Positions 1-7,119 of a DNA stretch of 17,718 bases are shown piece after piece. A model generated the notes under the pieces. That model did no database searches. It saw nothing but the letters and a program-made list of their open reading frames with translations, and was not told where the DNA came from. Numbering within the stretch: the stretch's first letter is position 1; the number at the start of each line of letters is the position of its first letter. The stretch is from an uncultured Clostridia bacterium (GTDB taxonomy: Bacteria > Bacillota > Clostridia > TANB77 > CAG-508): contig CAKPAB010000026.1 of NCBI GenBank assembly GCA_934132805.1, positions 1-17,718 of the forward strand, written 5' to 3'. Position numbers and translations under genes: made by a program.

Positions 1-142
1 GCTCCAGTTTTTTATGTTAGATTTTCTTTTTGAACGCAATGAATAGGACGAAATCTCAAATATATACAATTACCCAAGGGGAATGGGTGCCACACAAACA
101 GTAATTTTATGGACTGTGAACTGTAACTATCCCGTAACAAAA
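1..142. other. Unexplained intergenic segment, GC-richer than its surroundings
   Basis: No convincing gene is seen. The part from about 30 to 138 is clearly richer in G and C than the neighbouring intergenic DNA and contains short complementary words (ACCC and GGGG/GGGT near 73-88; repeated TGTGAACTGTAAC-like words near 114-128). On the + strand one frame is open from the window edge to a TAG at 44-46, too short to identify. It could be the tail of an upstream gene, a structured RNA or the edge of an inserted element. Confidence 0.3.
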
Positions 143-170
143 AGACTACTATTTCTAGTAGCCTTTTTTA
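139..170 (-). terminator. Rho-independent terminator of ssb (probably bidirectional)
   Basis: Read on the minus strand, GGCTACTA and TAGTAGTC (arms within 144-162) close an 8-pair stem, one pair being G-U, over a GAAA tetraloop, followed by a T run. It starts three bases past the ssb stop codon. The + strand also ends the stem with CCTTTTTT, so it could stop transcription from the left as well. Confidence 0.85.
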
Positions 171-172
171 TT

Positions 173-874
173 TTATACAGCTTCTTGATTTTCTGTTTCT
201 TTATTTTCAGTATTTTCATTTTCTTCAACAACTTCTAAACTTCCAACAGAAACTTCATAAGCAACTCTATTTTCAACAGTTCCATCTTCATGTTTCTTTT
301 CATACATTCTAGATTGAACTCTACCAACTATTTTCACTTTAGTTCCAACTTCAAGATTTTGGCAAAATCTTGCATTTCTTCCCCAAGCAATTGTTGGAAT
401 ATAATCTGATTTATTATAAGCTCTGTTAACTGCTAACAATACATCTGCTATCTCTCTTCCAAATGGTGTTTGTCTGTAAATTGGTGTTTTACAAATATAT
501 CCTATTAAAACTACTTCATTTGTAATTGTATCCTTTTTTACAAACTCATTTTCTTCTTCTTCTTGAGGCTCTTCAACTTCTATAATATCCTTAGCAAAAA
601 CTGTTAATATTAGTCTATTTTTTTGACTATCATAACTATTGTATGATCTAAATTGTCCTTTTACCAATAGTTTCTTACCTTGTTCTAACATTTCATCTGT
701 TATTAATCTTTCTGATACTGTTATTGGTATTATATCAGCATTTCCACTTAATCTTTCTATTTCTAGATTAAATACATAAAATCTTTCTCCATATATTTCA
801 TGGCTAAATTTTTTTTCTCCTGTAACTTTTCCAACTAATGTTAAATAGTTGTTTTCTAAATAATTTGTATCCAA
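173..874 (-). CDS. ssb: Single-stranded-DNA-binding protein with two OB folds
   Basis: A 233-residue protein made of two OB-fold units, roughly residues 8-98 and 118-214. The second is the more canonical Ssb unit (NEVVLIGYICKTP, then PTIAWGRNARFC, then VKIVGRVQSR). Ssb proteins coat single-stranded DNA in replication, recombination and repair. A bacterial Ssb normally has one OB fold and an acidic DDxIPF tail. Here the tail is Glu/Asn-rich without that hydrophobic tip, so binding of SSB-interacting partners may differ. The start is TTG (872-874), chosen because GGGAGG at 883-888 sits 8 nt upstream and no ATG is better placed. It has its own promoter and terminator, so it looks monocistronic. 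It lacks CGG codons. The family assignment is secure; whether it is the main Ssb or an accessory paralogue cannot be told here. Confidence 0.85.
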   Translation of the reverse strand: MDTNYLENNYLTLVGKVTGEKKFSHEIYGERFYVFNLEIERLSGNADIIPITVSERLITDEMLEQGKKLLVKGQFRSYNSYDSQKNRLILTVFAKDIIEVEEPQEEEENEFVKKDTITNEVVLIGYICKTPIYRQTPFGREIADVLLAVNRAYNKSDYIPTIAWGRNARFCQNLEVGTKVKIVGRVQSRMYEKKHEDGTVENRVAYEVSVGSLEVVEENENTENKETENQEAV

Positions 875-947
875 ATTTTTTTCCTCCCTTATTTTTTTAT
901 CAATATTGTATTTTTATCTTAGTGCATCTCTTCTTACTACATTTACT

Positions 948-976
948 ATTATACACCATTTTTTTGGTTTTGTCTA
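948..976 (-). promoter_or_regulatory. Housekeeping-type promoter of ssb
   Basis: On the minus strand TAGACA (971-976) is followed after exactly 17 nt by TATAAT (948-953). This leaves a 5' leader of about 65 nt before the TTG start of ssb. Confidence 0.75.
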
Positions 977-1082
977 CATAAAAAGTTAAATTTATTAAAA
1001 AAATGTAGTTTTTTCCTGTATTTGAAGAATTATGCTTTATTTAATTATACACATTCTATTATTTTTTATACCTTTTTTATAA

Positions 1083-1860
1083 TTATTTTTGTTCTACTTG
1101 TGTACCAGTAGCATCTATTTTGTAATTATTTTTATAAATCAATTCTGAAACTGGAACAATTTCAAGTCCTTTTTGTTTTATATTTTTAATTATCATATCC
1201 AAAGAATCTGCTGTATGTTTTGTTCCATTGTGTGTCAAAATAATATCCCCTGCAGATATTTTTCCTTTTAGTCTACCCCACATTTCCTGACCAGTAAGTC
1301 CAGTATAGTCCAAAGTATCTAAACTCCACTGAATTGTATAATATCCCTTGTCTGTTGCAGCTTTTATTACAGTATTATTGTATTCTCCATATGGTGCTCT
1401 ATACAATGAAGTTCTTTTTCCTGTTATTTTTTCTATTTTTTCATTACTTTTTTCTATTTCTTCTATATTTTTTTCATAACTCAGATTGTTTACATGTGGA
1501 TGCGTGTCGCTATGACTTCCGTATTTCTTGACCTGCTTCATTTATTTTTTTTACCGCTTCTGGATATTTGTCTATCCAATCTCCTACAATAAAAAATGTT
1601 ATTTTTACATTATTATTTTTTAAGACTTCCAATATTTTATCTATATCATCTGCATTCCACGCACAATTCATTGTTAATGCTACCCTTTTTTCTTCTGTAC
1701 TTACTTTATATATTGGTAACATTTTCTCCTCATTTGTTGAAGTTTCTATCGCATCCTTTTTTTGTGTTTGTATATTTGCTACAACACAAAACAATAACAT
1801 TACTGTTACTACAGACACTAAATATGTGCATATTTTTTCTTTACTAAATACTAAAAACAT
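1083..1860 (-). CDS. Polysaccharide deacetylase (PdaA/PdaB-like), needs a +1 shift at codon 114
   Basis: Carbohydrate-esterase-4 (NodB) deacetylase, exported, with an uncleaved or signal-type hydrophobic segment at residues 11-29. The ATG at 1858-1860 follows a GGTGAT box. The frame breaks at in-frame CGG (1519-1521): read straight, the protein stops three codons later at TAG. If the C is skipped, the next codon is GGA and the protein continues to 258 aa, the usual length of PdaA/PdaB (about 250-265). The corrected protein carries the metal-binding HxxxH (GSHSDTHPH, residues 114-122), YRAPYG (153-158) and a late LTHN motif. The usual catalytic FD pair is MN (Asn65) here with Asp71/Asp72 following; from memory, clostridial homologues share this NCAW form. 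It lies 23 nt downstream of the CwlD-like amidase, matching the CwlD-PdaA pairing in cortex muramic delta-lactam formation. Pseudogene or sequencing error are the alternatives. Confidence 0.75.
1518..1521 (-). other. Putative +1 shift site CGGA in the deacetylase
   Basis: In the frame set by the ATG at 1860, codon 114 is CGG (1521-1519), followed by A. Continuing in frame gives Lys-Ser-stop. Skipping the C gives GGA and the frame used by the rest of the gene, restoring EIGSHSDTH. The preceding codon is ATA, so there is no classic slippery string for P-site re-pairing. Confidence 0.7.
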
Positions 1861-1883
1861 ATAATCACCATTTAATATATATT

Positions 1884-2607
1884 TTAATTTTCATTAAAAT
1901 ATTCTACTATCCCATTAAAAATTCCCCAAGATAACTTATTCTGATATTCATCTTCAAGCAATTGCTTCTCTTCTTCTAAATTAGACAAAAAGCCACATTC
2001 TACTATAGAAATTGGAATTTCTACATGTTTCATTATATATACTGTGTCTAACTTCATAACTACTCTTTTATTTTCTTTTTGAATTGCTTCATTTAAATTT
2101 GATTGTATACTTTTTGCCAATTTTATACTTTTTTCATTTTTGCTATTATAGAAACATTGCCATCCCCAATACTGCTGCTGTGGTATTTTATTCAGATGAA
2201 TACTTACAAACAAATCTGCTGTTGAGTTATTGCCTATCTTTACTCTATTTCTAATATCTGACACTTTCTTTTCTCTCAAAGTTGTTTTGTCTAAGTCATA
2301 TATTGCATTTTCATCTGAACGTGTAAGAATAACAGTACATCCACTTTGTTCTAATAAATTTTGTAATTTTAAGGATATTTTTAGGTTTGTTTCTGCTTCT
2401 GTTGTTCCTGAACTGCTTTGCGCTCCTTCATCTGGTACTCCATGACCGTGCATCTACCACTATTACTTTTCCTGAAACTGGTGTTGCTGTTGTACTTTGT
2501 ATTTCTTCACTTATATTCATTTTGTCTTTTTCGTATGAATATGCAAATATTCCTAATATTAAGGCTATTAAAATTAGACTAATTCTTTTTCTTTTTATAA
2601 TATACAT
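1884..2607 (-). CDS. cwlD: N-acetylmuramoyl-L-alanine amidase, CwlD-like, needs a +1 shift at codon 54
   Basis: Zinc-dependent Amidase_3 enzyme that cuts the lactyl-amide bond between muramic acid and the stem peptide. ATG at 2605-2607 follows GGGGG (2614-2618) by 6 nt. A membrane or signal segment spans residues 9-25. The frame breaks at in-frame CGG (2446-2448), codon 54: read straight, it ends six codons on at TGA. Skipping the C gives GGT and rebuilds the zinc motif VVDAGHG (residues 51-57 region), then Glu70, SIHLN (zinc His) and a C-terminal VECGFLSN with the catalytic Glu. Corrected length is 240 aa; B. subtilis CwlD is about 237. It precedes a polysaccharide deacetylase in the same operon, which supports a CwlD role in spore-cortex delta-lactam formation; other amidase roles remain possible. 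No second lesion is seen. Confidence 0.75.
2445..2448 (-). other. Putative +1 shift site CGGT in the amidase zinc motif
   Basis: Codon 54 in the frame of the ATG at 2607 is CGG, followed by T. Skipping its C gives GGT CAT GGA and restores DAGHG, in which the His binds zinc. Read straight, the product ends before any catalytic residue. The preceding codon is GCA. Confidence 0.7.
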
Positions 2608-2713
2608 ACTTTTCCCCCTTTGCTTATTAATCTTTATTATCTATAAAATGATTTTATTACTTCTCCAATATAATCCACATTCTTTAATCCGTAAAAATAC
2701 TATTTTTAACACA

Positions 2714-2747
2714 TAAAGAAAAAATTACAAGCATCTATACTTGTAAT
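2714..2747 (-). terminator. Terminator downstream of the 161-aa gene
   Basis: On the minus strand ATTACAAG (2740-2747) and CTTGTAAT (2724-2731) form an 8-bp stem with an 8-nt loop, followed by TTTTTTCTTT. It lies 10 nt past the stop of the upstream gene and separates that unit from the amidase operon. Confidence 0.8.
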
Positions 2748-2756
2748 CCACAATTT

Positions 2757-3242
2757 TTATCTATCATATTCATAATAATATAAAATATTATTGTCTATAT
2801 CTAATATTCCCAAAGATATAGCATAGTACATTTTATCTTCTATTAATTCCTCAATACTATGTTTATCATTTACACCATTACTTCTATTCGTAAATATCCA
2901 ATAATAATTTTCAATTTTGGGAATTCCATAATATATGTTTTCTCTAGTATGAAATTCTAGTCTTTCTTCTAGTCTCTCATCTAATTTTGTATTTTTCCAG
3001 TTTTCGTTCTTTTCAATTTTCTTTATCATATTTTCTTCTTGATTTTTTGATAAATATATCTTTATTATTTCTTCATCATTAAATAAATCACTATCTTGCA
3101 ATTCAGATACTTCTCTTTTTGTTAATTTTGGTACTCTTAACTCTAAACATTGATTCATTTGCATATCATTTGTGTATAATACTAAAATAATTAACAATAA
3201 TAATATTATTATTATTATTGAAATAAAAATCATTTTTTTCAT
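2757..3242 (-). CDS. Small membrane-anchored protein of unknown function
   Basis: 161 aa; I do not recognise a family. Residues 1-4 are MKKM, followed by a strong hydrophobic helix (about residues 5-23, almost all Ile, Leu and Val). The remainder is charged and probably extracytoplasmic, with Lys/Glu-rich stretches around 60-95 and a Tyr-rich end (NNILYYYEYDR). The ATG overlaps the TGA of the preceding gene by ATGA (3239-3242), so the two are probably translationally coupled and made in fixed ratio. A terminator follows directly. It could be a lipid-anchored or single-pass partner of the 353-aa protein, but that rests on the overlap alone. Confidence 0.6.
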   Translation of the reverse strand: MKKMIFISIIIIILLLLIILVLYTNDMQMNQCLELRVPKLTKREVSELQDSDLFNDEEIIKIYLSKNQEENMIKKIEKNENWKNTKLDERLEERLEFHTRENIYYGIPKIENYYWIFTNRSNGVNDKHSIEELIEDKMYYAISLGILDIDNNILYYYEYDR

Positions 3243-4300
3243 AAATCTATCACCTCGAACTCTTTCATTTTAAAGGTAATATCTATATTATATTCCTTCA
3301 TTACTTGAAATTTTATAGAATACCATGCCAAATTATATAATATACTTGAAAATATACTTTTTGGAACACTACCAGTATCTTTATAATATTTATCAATCTT
3401 TTTAAATTCAGAATAATCATATCTATCCTGTAATTTAATATCTAAATTCCATTTTTCTCCTTGTTTTTCACCTATCATATATAAACCAACATTATTTAAT
3501 GCAAAATACAAATCTCTTTCACTAAATCTCATAGGAAACTTTTTATCTATTTCACTATCAAATATAAACTTATTAGAATTTTTCCCATATTCCTTTACTA
3601 TATTATTGATATTCTCTTTAAATCTTTGGTCATTAATTATCTCTTCAATAACTTTTCCTTCTGATATTAATAAATCATTTGGTTTTTCTTCTAATGAATG
3701 CTGTAAAAAATCTGCAGATATATCAAATTCTGCATATTTTCCGCCAATTTCAATGACTGTCTGCCAAAAAACATATTGCATTGCTTTAAAAGAGTCTTTT
3801 TCGTACTGATTTTTATTCTTATTTATATTAAATATAAAACTAAAACTTGAAGTTAATAATTTTATACTTTCTTCATCAGTAAATTTTCCTTCTTTTATTT
3901 TATTTATTCCTTTTGTAAATTTAGTTGCTTTCTTATATAAATCATATGCCTGTTTTAAACTCATTTTTTTAGCACTTTTAAGTTCTTCATTATTTTTTAT
4001 TTGATTTATGTTTTGTATTTCTATATTTATTTGATTTATTATTTTTTTATAATTTCCATAAGGTATTCTATTTAAATACTGTTGTGTTAGATATCTATCA
4101 ACAAGCCAAATTTTTTGATTTTCATTAATTTTATGTATATTATTTATTTTCATAATATTTTTATATAAAGTCTGCTCTCTTAATTTTACTTTCTTTGGCA
4201 TACTAATTCCTAAAAATGAATATATATTTCTTACACACCCTTTTCCAAAAGTATCTTTTGAAGCTTTCATATCCCTTTTACATAATAAACATTCATTCAT
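3239..4300 (-). CDS. Uncharacterised protein with an N-terminal Cys motif
   Basis: 353 aa, function not recognised. The N-terminus has CLLCKRDM and then GKGCVRN (Cys4, Cys7 and Cys22), a CxxC plus G-x-G-C arrangement that resembles small zinc-binding knuckles such as those in DUF6011-like proteins. The rest is Lys/Asn/Ile-rich and predicted mostly helical, without signal peptide or membrane helix, so it is likely cytoplasmic. The start is supported by AAGGTAGGTAAG just upstream of the ATG. It lies 61 nt after the AbiEii-like gene without a clear promoter of its own and overlaps the following membrane protein by 4 nt. It may be cargo of an accessory island, along with the AbiE-like genes. Confidence 0.6.
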   Translation of the reverse strand: MNECLLCKRDMKASKDTFGKGCVRNIYSFLGISMPKKVKLREQTLYKNIMKINNIHKINENQKIWLVDRYLTQQYLNRIPYGNYKKIINQINIEIQNINQIKNNEELKSAKKMSLKQAYDLYKKATKFTKGINKIKEGKFTDEESIKLLTSSFSFIFNINKNKNQYEKDSFKAMQYVFWQTVIEIGGKYAEFDISADFLQHSLEEKPNDLLISEGKVIEEIINDQRFKENINNIVKEYGKNSNKFIFDSEIDKKFPMRFSERDLYFALNNVGLYMIGEKQGEKWNLDIKLQDRYDYSEFKKIDKYYKDTGSVPKSIFSSILYNLAWYSIKFQVMKEYNIDITFKMKEFEVIDL

Positions 4301-4361
4301 ATCTTACCTACCTTATATTTTTTAATTATTTAATTTAAAATATACTAATTCTCATAGCTTA

Positions 4362-4877
4362 TTAAACTAATATTGTTTCTAAATTCTTTAAATACTCTAT
4401 CACATTTGCAATAGCATTATCTATAGATATATTCAACCAATTTACTTTTGGACTAGATAAATTATTTTTATATATGTCCGAATTAAGTGTTAATTGAAGT
4501 CTCACTATAATATCGTTGATATTTTTTTCTTTCATTGTTTCATCATTAAAAATTAATACTTTTATACAATTATAAAGTTTCTCTTTGCTTAATCCTGCAT
4601 CATTTATCAAATAATAGAAATCAAATAAATCTTTGTATCTCGTTGACCTAGCACCTAATTTTAATAATGATTTTAATTTTTCTGTAAATATCTGCTCTTT
4701 TGAATTAATTAAAAGATTTGCATTTTTACCAACAATATCAAAATTAAAACAATATTCCTCTTGTTCAATCTCAAACAGTTTATTAACACCAATATCAAGT
4801 TTCATTTCTAATCTAAATTTATTTTCATCTTCTAATCTTAGTAATACTCTTTTTCCATCATAGTCTTGGTGATGCAA
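4362..4877 (-). pseudogene. AbiEii-like nucleotidyltransferase, N-terminally truncated
   Basis: 171 aa that match the middle and C-terminal part of AbiEii/DUF1814 toxins: an LEMKLDIGV segment, like the family's conserved IDIG strand, then INSKEQIFTEKLKSL and STRYKDLFDFYYLI. AbiEii proteins are usually around 280-310 aa, with an N-terminal nucleotidyltransferase core holding a GG[S/T] and a D-x-D motif; that half is missing. The first usable start is TTG (4875-4877) after AGGAAAG, 14 nt past the AbiEi stop. The frame stays open upstream into abiEi without an ATG. It probably arose by an internal deletion in an abiEi-abiEii operon and is not expected to be an active toxin. No CGG codon is present, so this is a different kind of defect from the shifted genes. 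Confidence 0.6.
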
Positions 4878-4891
4878 AGGTTTGATCTTTC

Positions 4892-5446
4892 CTATAATTG
4901 ATATAAAAATACCTCCCTTAGCATTACATCAAATAAATTAACATCTTTTTTAAAGAATGATAAATAATTTTCTATTTTATACATATCTAAATCATCCGAA
5001 ATTTCTCTATAACTTGCAATCAATTCTTTATAATAATCAAAAGGTATTTTTTTCCTCTTTCTTATTAATTCAATCAACATTCTTTCTTTATCATACATAG
5101 GTACTTCTTGATTTTCTACATTCACTATATCTTTTCCTATATTTAATAATTTTTCATTTGAGAACAATTGTATAATTTTCTCATTTTTAATAGCACGAGC
5201 ATTATTGGGAGTATCAAGATATATTTTACTTGGTATAACATCTGTTAAATTATAATAGTAAAAAGCATTATCCATTGTTATTACTGCATTTTTATATTTT
5301 TTTGAATATATTATTAATGGATTTGCATATTTTCTGTCTGCATATATACCTTTTTCAATTTTATATAATTGCCCATTTTTTAATGCTTTTCTAATATTAT
5401 AATCATCTTTGTATTTTTTTAGTATTTCTTTATATGTATAAACCAT
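4892..5446 (-). CDS. AbiEi-like antitoxin / transcriptional autoregulator
   Basis: 184 aa. The N-terminus looks like the winged-helix of AbiEi regulators (IRKALKNGQLYKIEKGIYA, residues about 18-36), followed by the characteristic NAFYYYNLTDVIPSKIYLDT region (about 60-80) and a helical C-terminus. In known type IV AbiE systems, AbiEi represses its own operon by binding inverted repeats and counteracts the AbiEii nucleotidyltransferase. Here its promoter lies inside a 12-bp inverted repeat, which fits autoregulation. The ATG (5444-5446) follows GGGTGAG. The toxin partner downstream is truncated, so this may be an orphan antitoxin kept for phage or plasmid immunity, or simply a remnant. Confidence 0.7.
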   Translation of the reverse strand: MVYTYKEILKKYKDDYNIRKALKNGQLYKIEKGIYADRKYANPLIIYSKKYKNAVITMDNAFYYYNLTDVIPSKIYLDTPNNARAIKNEKIIQLFSNEKLLNIGKDIVNVENQEVPMYDKERMLIELIRKRKKIPFDYYKELIASYREISDDLDMYKIENYLSFFKKDVNLFDVMLREVFLYQL

Positions 5447-5464
5447 ATTTACTCACCCAATATT

Positions 5465-5516
5465 ATTTTAAGGTAAATGCAGGAAGATGTCAAGTTTTTT
5501 TCTACATTTACCTTAA
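5465..5516 (-). promoter_or_regulatory. abiEi promoter overlapped by a 12-bp inverted-repeat operator
   Basis: On the minus strand TTGACA (5488-5493), 17 nt and TAAAAT (5465-5470) form a near-consensus promoter. Perfect arms TTAAGGTAAATG and CATTTACCTTAA (+ strand 5468-5479 and 5505-5516, 25 nt apart) flank the -35 and cover the -10/spacer, the arrangement expected for an AbiEi repressor. The expected transcript would begin very close to the GGGTGAG ribosome site. Confidence 0.75.
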
Positions 5517-5531
5517 TTTTTTATAATATCA

Positions 5532-6083
5532 TTACCTTTCATAGTCTTCTAATAGCTCATTTTTCCTATCTTTAATAAGCTTCATTTCATCATAAAAAAC
5601 ATCATCATCCCAACTACAAAAAGTAAAATTAGAATCATTACATCTCTTAGCATTTTCCAGCTCTTCAACCGAAAAATATTTAACCTCAGACACTTCATCC
5701 TCCTGCAAAACAAAATCATTCACACCATAATCAACAACAAAAACAAAAGTATATGCAAAACGTCTATCTTTATCATTGCTTTTTTTAATACTAGCAGGTG
5801 CAATTTGATTTCTAGGGATTTCAACACCTATCTCCTCTTTAACTTCTCTAAAAATTGCCTCTTCAGGAGTTTCTCCACTATCAACTTGTCCACCAGTTTT
5901 GCCCCATTTATTAGGATTTCTTTTTTTAGTAGCAGTCCTCTTTTGCAAAAGAACATCTCCATTCCCATTCATTATCCAGCAAGAAACTGTTCTTTTCCAT
6001 AAACCACCATAATATGCCTTCCAACGCTCTTCTACTTGCCCTGTTAAATTATTATTTTCATCTACTACATCTATTAATTCCAT
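5532..6083 (-). CDS. Nudix hydrolase (isopentenyl-diphosphate isomerase-like group)
   Basis: 183 aa. A complete Nudix box runs from Gly65 to Val87 (GQVDSGETPEEAIFRE followed by VKEEIGV), matching Gx5Ex7REUxEExGU, so the metal-binding glutamates are present. The opening MELIDVVDENNNLTG and the WIMNGNGDVLLQKR strand resemble the YfcD/IDI-like Nudix group, which act on nucleoside or isoprenoid diphosphates; the substrate cannot be read from sequence. AAGGAAAT sits just upstream of the ATG. It follows the GGDEF gene by about 40 nt with no visible terminator, so co-transcription is possible. No signal peptide or membrane segment, hence cytosolic. Confidence 0.8.
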   Translation of the reverse strand: MELIDVVDENNNLTGQVEERWKAYYGGLWKRTVSCWIMNGNGDVLLQKRTATKKRNPNKWGKTGGQVDSGETPEEAIFREVKEEIGVEIPRNQIAPASIKKSNDKDRRFAYTFVFVVDYGVNDFVLQEDEVSEVKYFSVEELENAKRCNDSNFTFCSWDDDVFYDEMKLIKDRKNELLEDYER

Positions 6084-6122
6084 TTATATTTCCTTATTCC
6101 CTTCTAAAGTCAAACAAAAATT

Positions 6123-7049
6123 TTATTTTTTTCTCCTATCAATAGCATAACTGCTACCCATAACTGCCTTAGCCATATGCTTAACTTGTGCACCAACTTC
6201 TCCTATTTCTAGAATATTTGCAAATCTTCCTTTATCTGCTTCTACAACACCTATAGAAATTGAAGTAAGTGGAAATTGTTCTATTATTCCCTTTCTATTA
6301 GCAACCTCTATATAACCTTTTTCAACATCATCTTCAGTAAAAAATTTAACAACACTTATATCAAAATTAGCAATAATATTTTCACAAATTTTTTCACAAT
6401 GTAAAGATGGTAAAATTGCTATAAAGTCGTCTCCACCTATGTGTCCTATAAAAGAGTTACTTGGTATTGCAGCATGTACACAACTCATTATAGTATCTGC
6501 TGTAAATTTAATTATTTCATCACCTTTTAGAAATCCATATACATCATTATAAGCCTTAAAATTATCTAAGTCTAAATACAGAACAGAAAATTCTTCTTTA
6601 TTAGAAATTCTTTTCTTTAGTTCTGCATGTATTTGTACATTTCCTGGTAAACCTGTTAGAGGACTTATTCTTCTGTTTATTGTTATTAATCTTCCTAAGT
6701 TTTTTATTGTATAATATAAGTATTTTGCATTAACCGGTTTCCTAATATAATATTCCACTGATTCTTTTAATATTTGTACTCTATGTTCTTGCTCTGAGTT
6801 TGAAGAAACTACAATAATTGGAGTTATACTATTATCATCATCATTTCTAATTTTTTTGCATAATTCTATTATATCTACTTCTATTGCATCTTCATTTATA
6901 ATAATTATTGAAGGTATATTTTTTAATGCTACATCTATTTTATCTGATTTTACACTTATAAATTTATATTCCTTGTCATTTTCAAATAATTTATTAAATA
7001 CCATTATTGAAGATTCGTCATCATCAATTATATAAATTTCTTTTATCAT
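6123..7049 (-). CDS. Diguanylate cyclase with a degenerate receiver domain
   Basis: 308 aa. Residues 1-115 are receiver-like: acidic patch Asp9-Asp11, Ser82/Ser83 and Lys104 are kept, but the phospho-acceptor Asp is Asn52 (IIIINEDA), so it probably cannot be phosphorylated in the standard way. Residues about 128-305 are a GGDEF domain: YLDLDNFKAYNDVYG for metal and GTP binding and GGDDF at 205-209, a permitted active form. No RxxD inhibitory site is seen just upstream. The expected reaction is GTP to cyclic di-GMP, a regulator of adhesion and motility, notable because a large adhesin is encoded two genes upstream. ATG follows AAAGGAT. No CGG codons. Confidence 0.8.
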   Translation of the reverse strand: MIKEIYIIDDDESSIMVFNKLFENDKEYKFISVKSDKIDVALKNIPSIIIINEDAIEVDIIELCKKIRNDDDNSITPIIVVSSNSEQEHRVQILKESVEYYIRKPVNAKYLYYTIKNLGRLITINRRISPLTGLPGNVQIHAELKKRISNKEEFSVLYLDLDNFKAYNDVYGFLKGDEIIKFTADTIMSCVHAAIPSNSFIGHIGGDDFIAILPSLHCEKICENIIANFDISVVKFFTEDDVEKGYIEVANRKGIIEQFPLTSISIGVVEADKGRFANILEIGEVGAQVKHMAKAVMGSSYAIDRRKK

Positions 7050-7074
7050 GCTACTATTATCCTTTCTAAGGCTC

Positions 7075-7112
7075 TATATAATAGGAAAAAATATACATTT
7101 TCCTATTATATA
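7075..7112 (-). repeat. 15-bp perfect inverted repeat between genes
   Basis: Arms TATATAATAGGAAAA (7075-7089) and TTTTCCTATTATATA (7098-7112) are perfectly complementary around an 8-nt loop. On the minus strand it lies 8 nt after the stop of the repeat protein and about 25 nt before the GGDEF gene. No T run follows on either strand, so it may be an attenuating or mRNA-end-stabilising hairpin rather than a classic terminator. Confidence 0.75.
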
Positions 7113-7119
7113 AAACTAC

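Noticed and set aside
4878..4920. Restoring the full AbiEii N-terminus by a frameshift
   Set aside because: No CGG or other shift signal is present, and the upstream DNA is occupied by the intact AbiEi gene; the missing half looks deleted, not out of frame.
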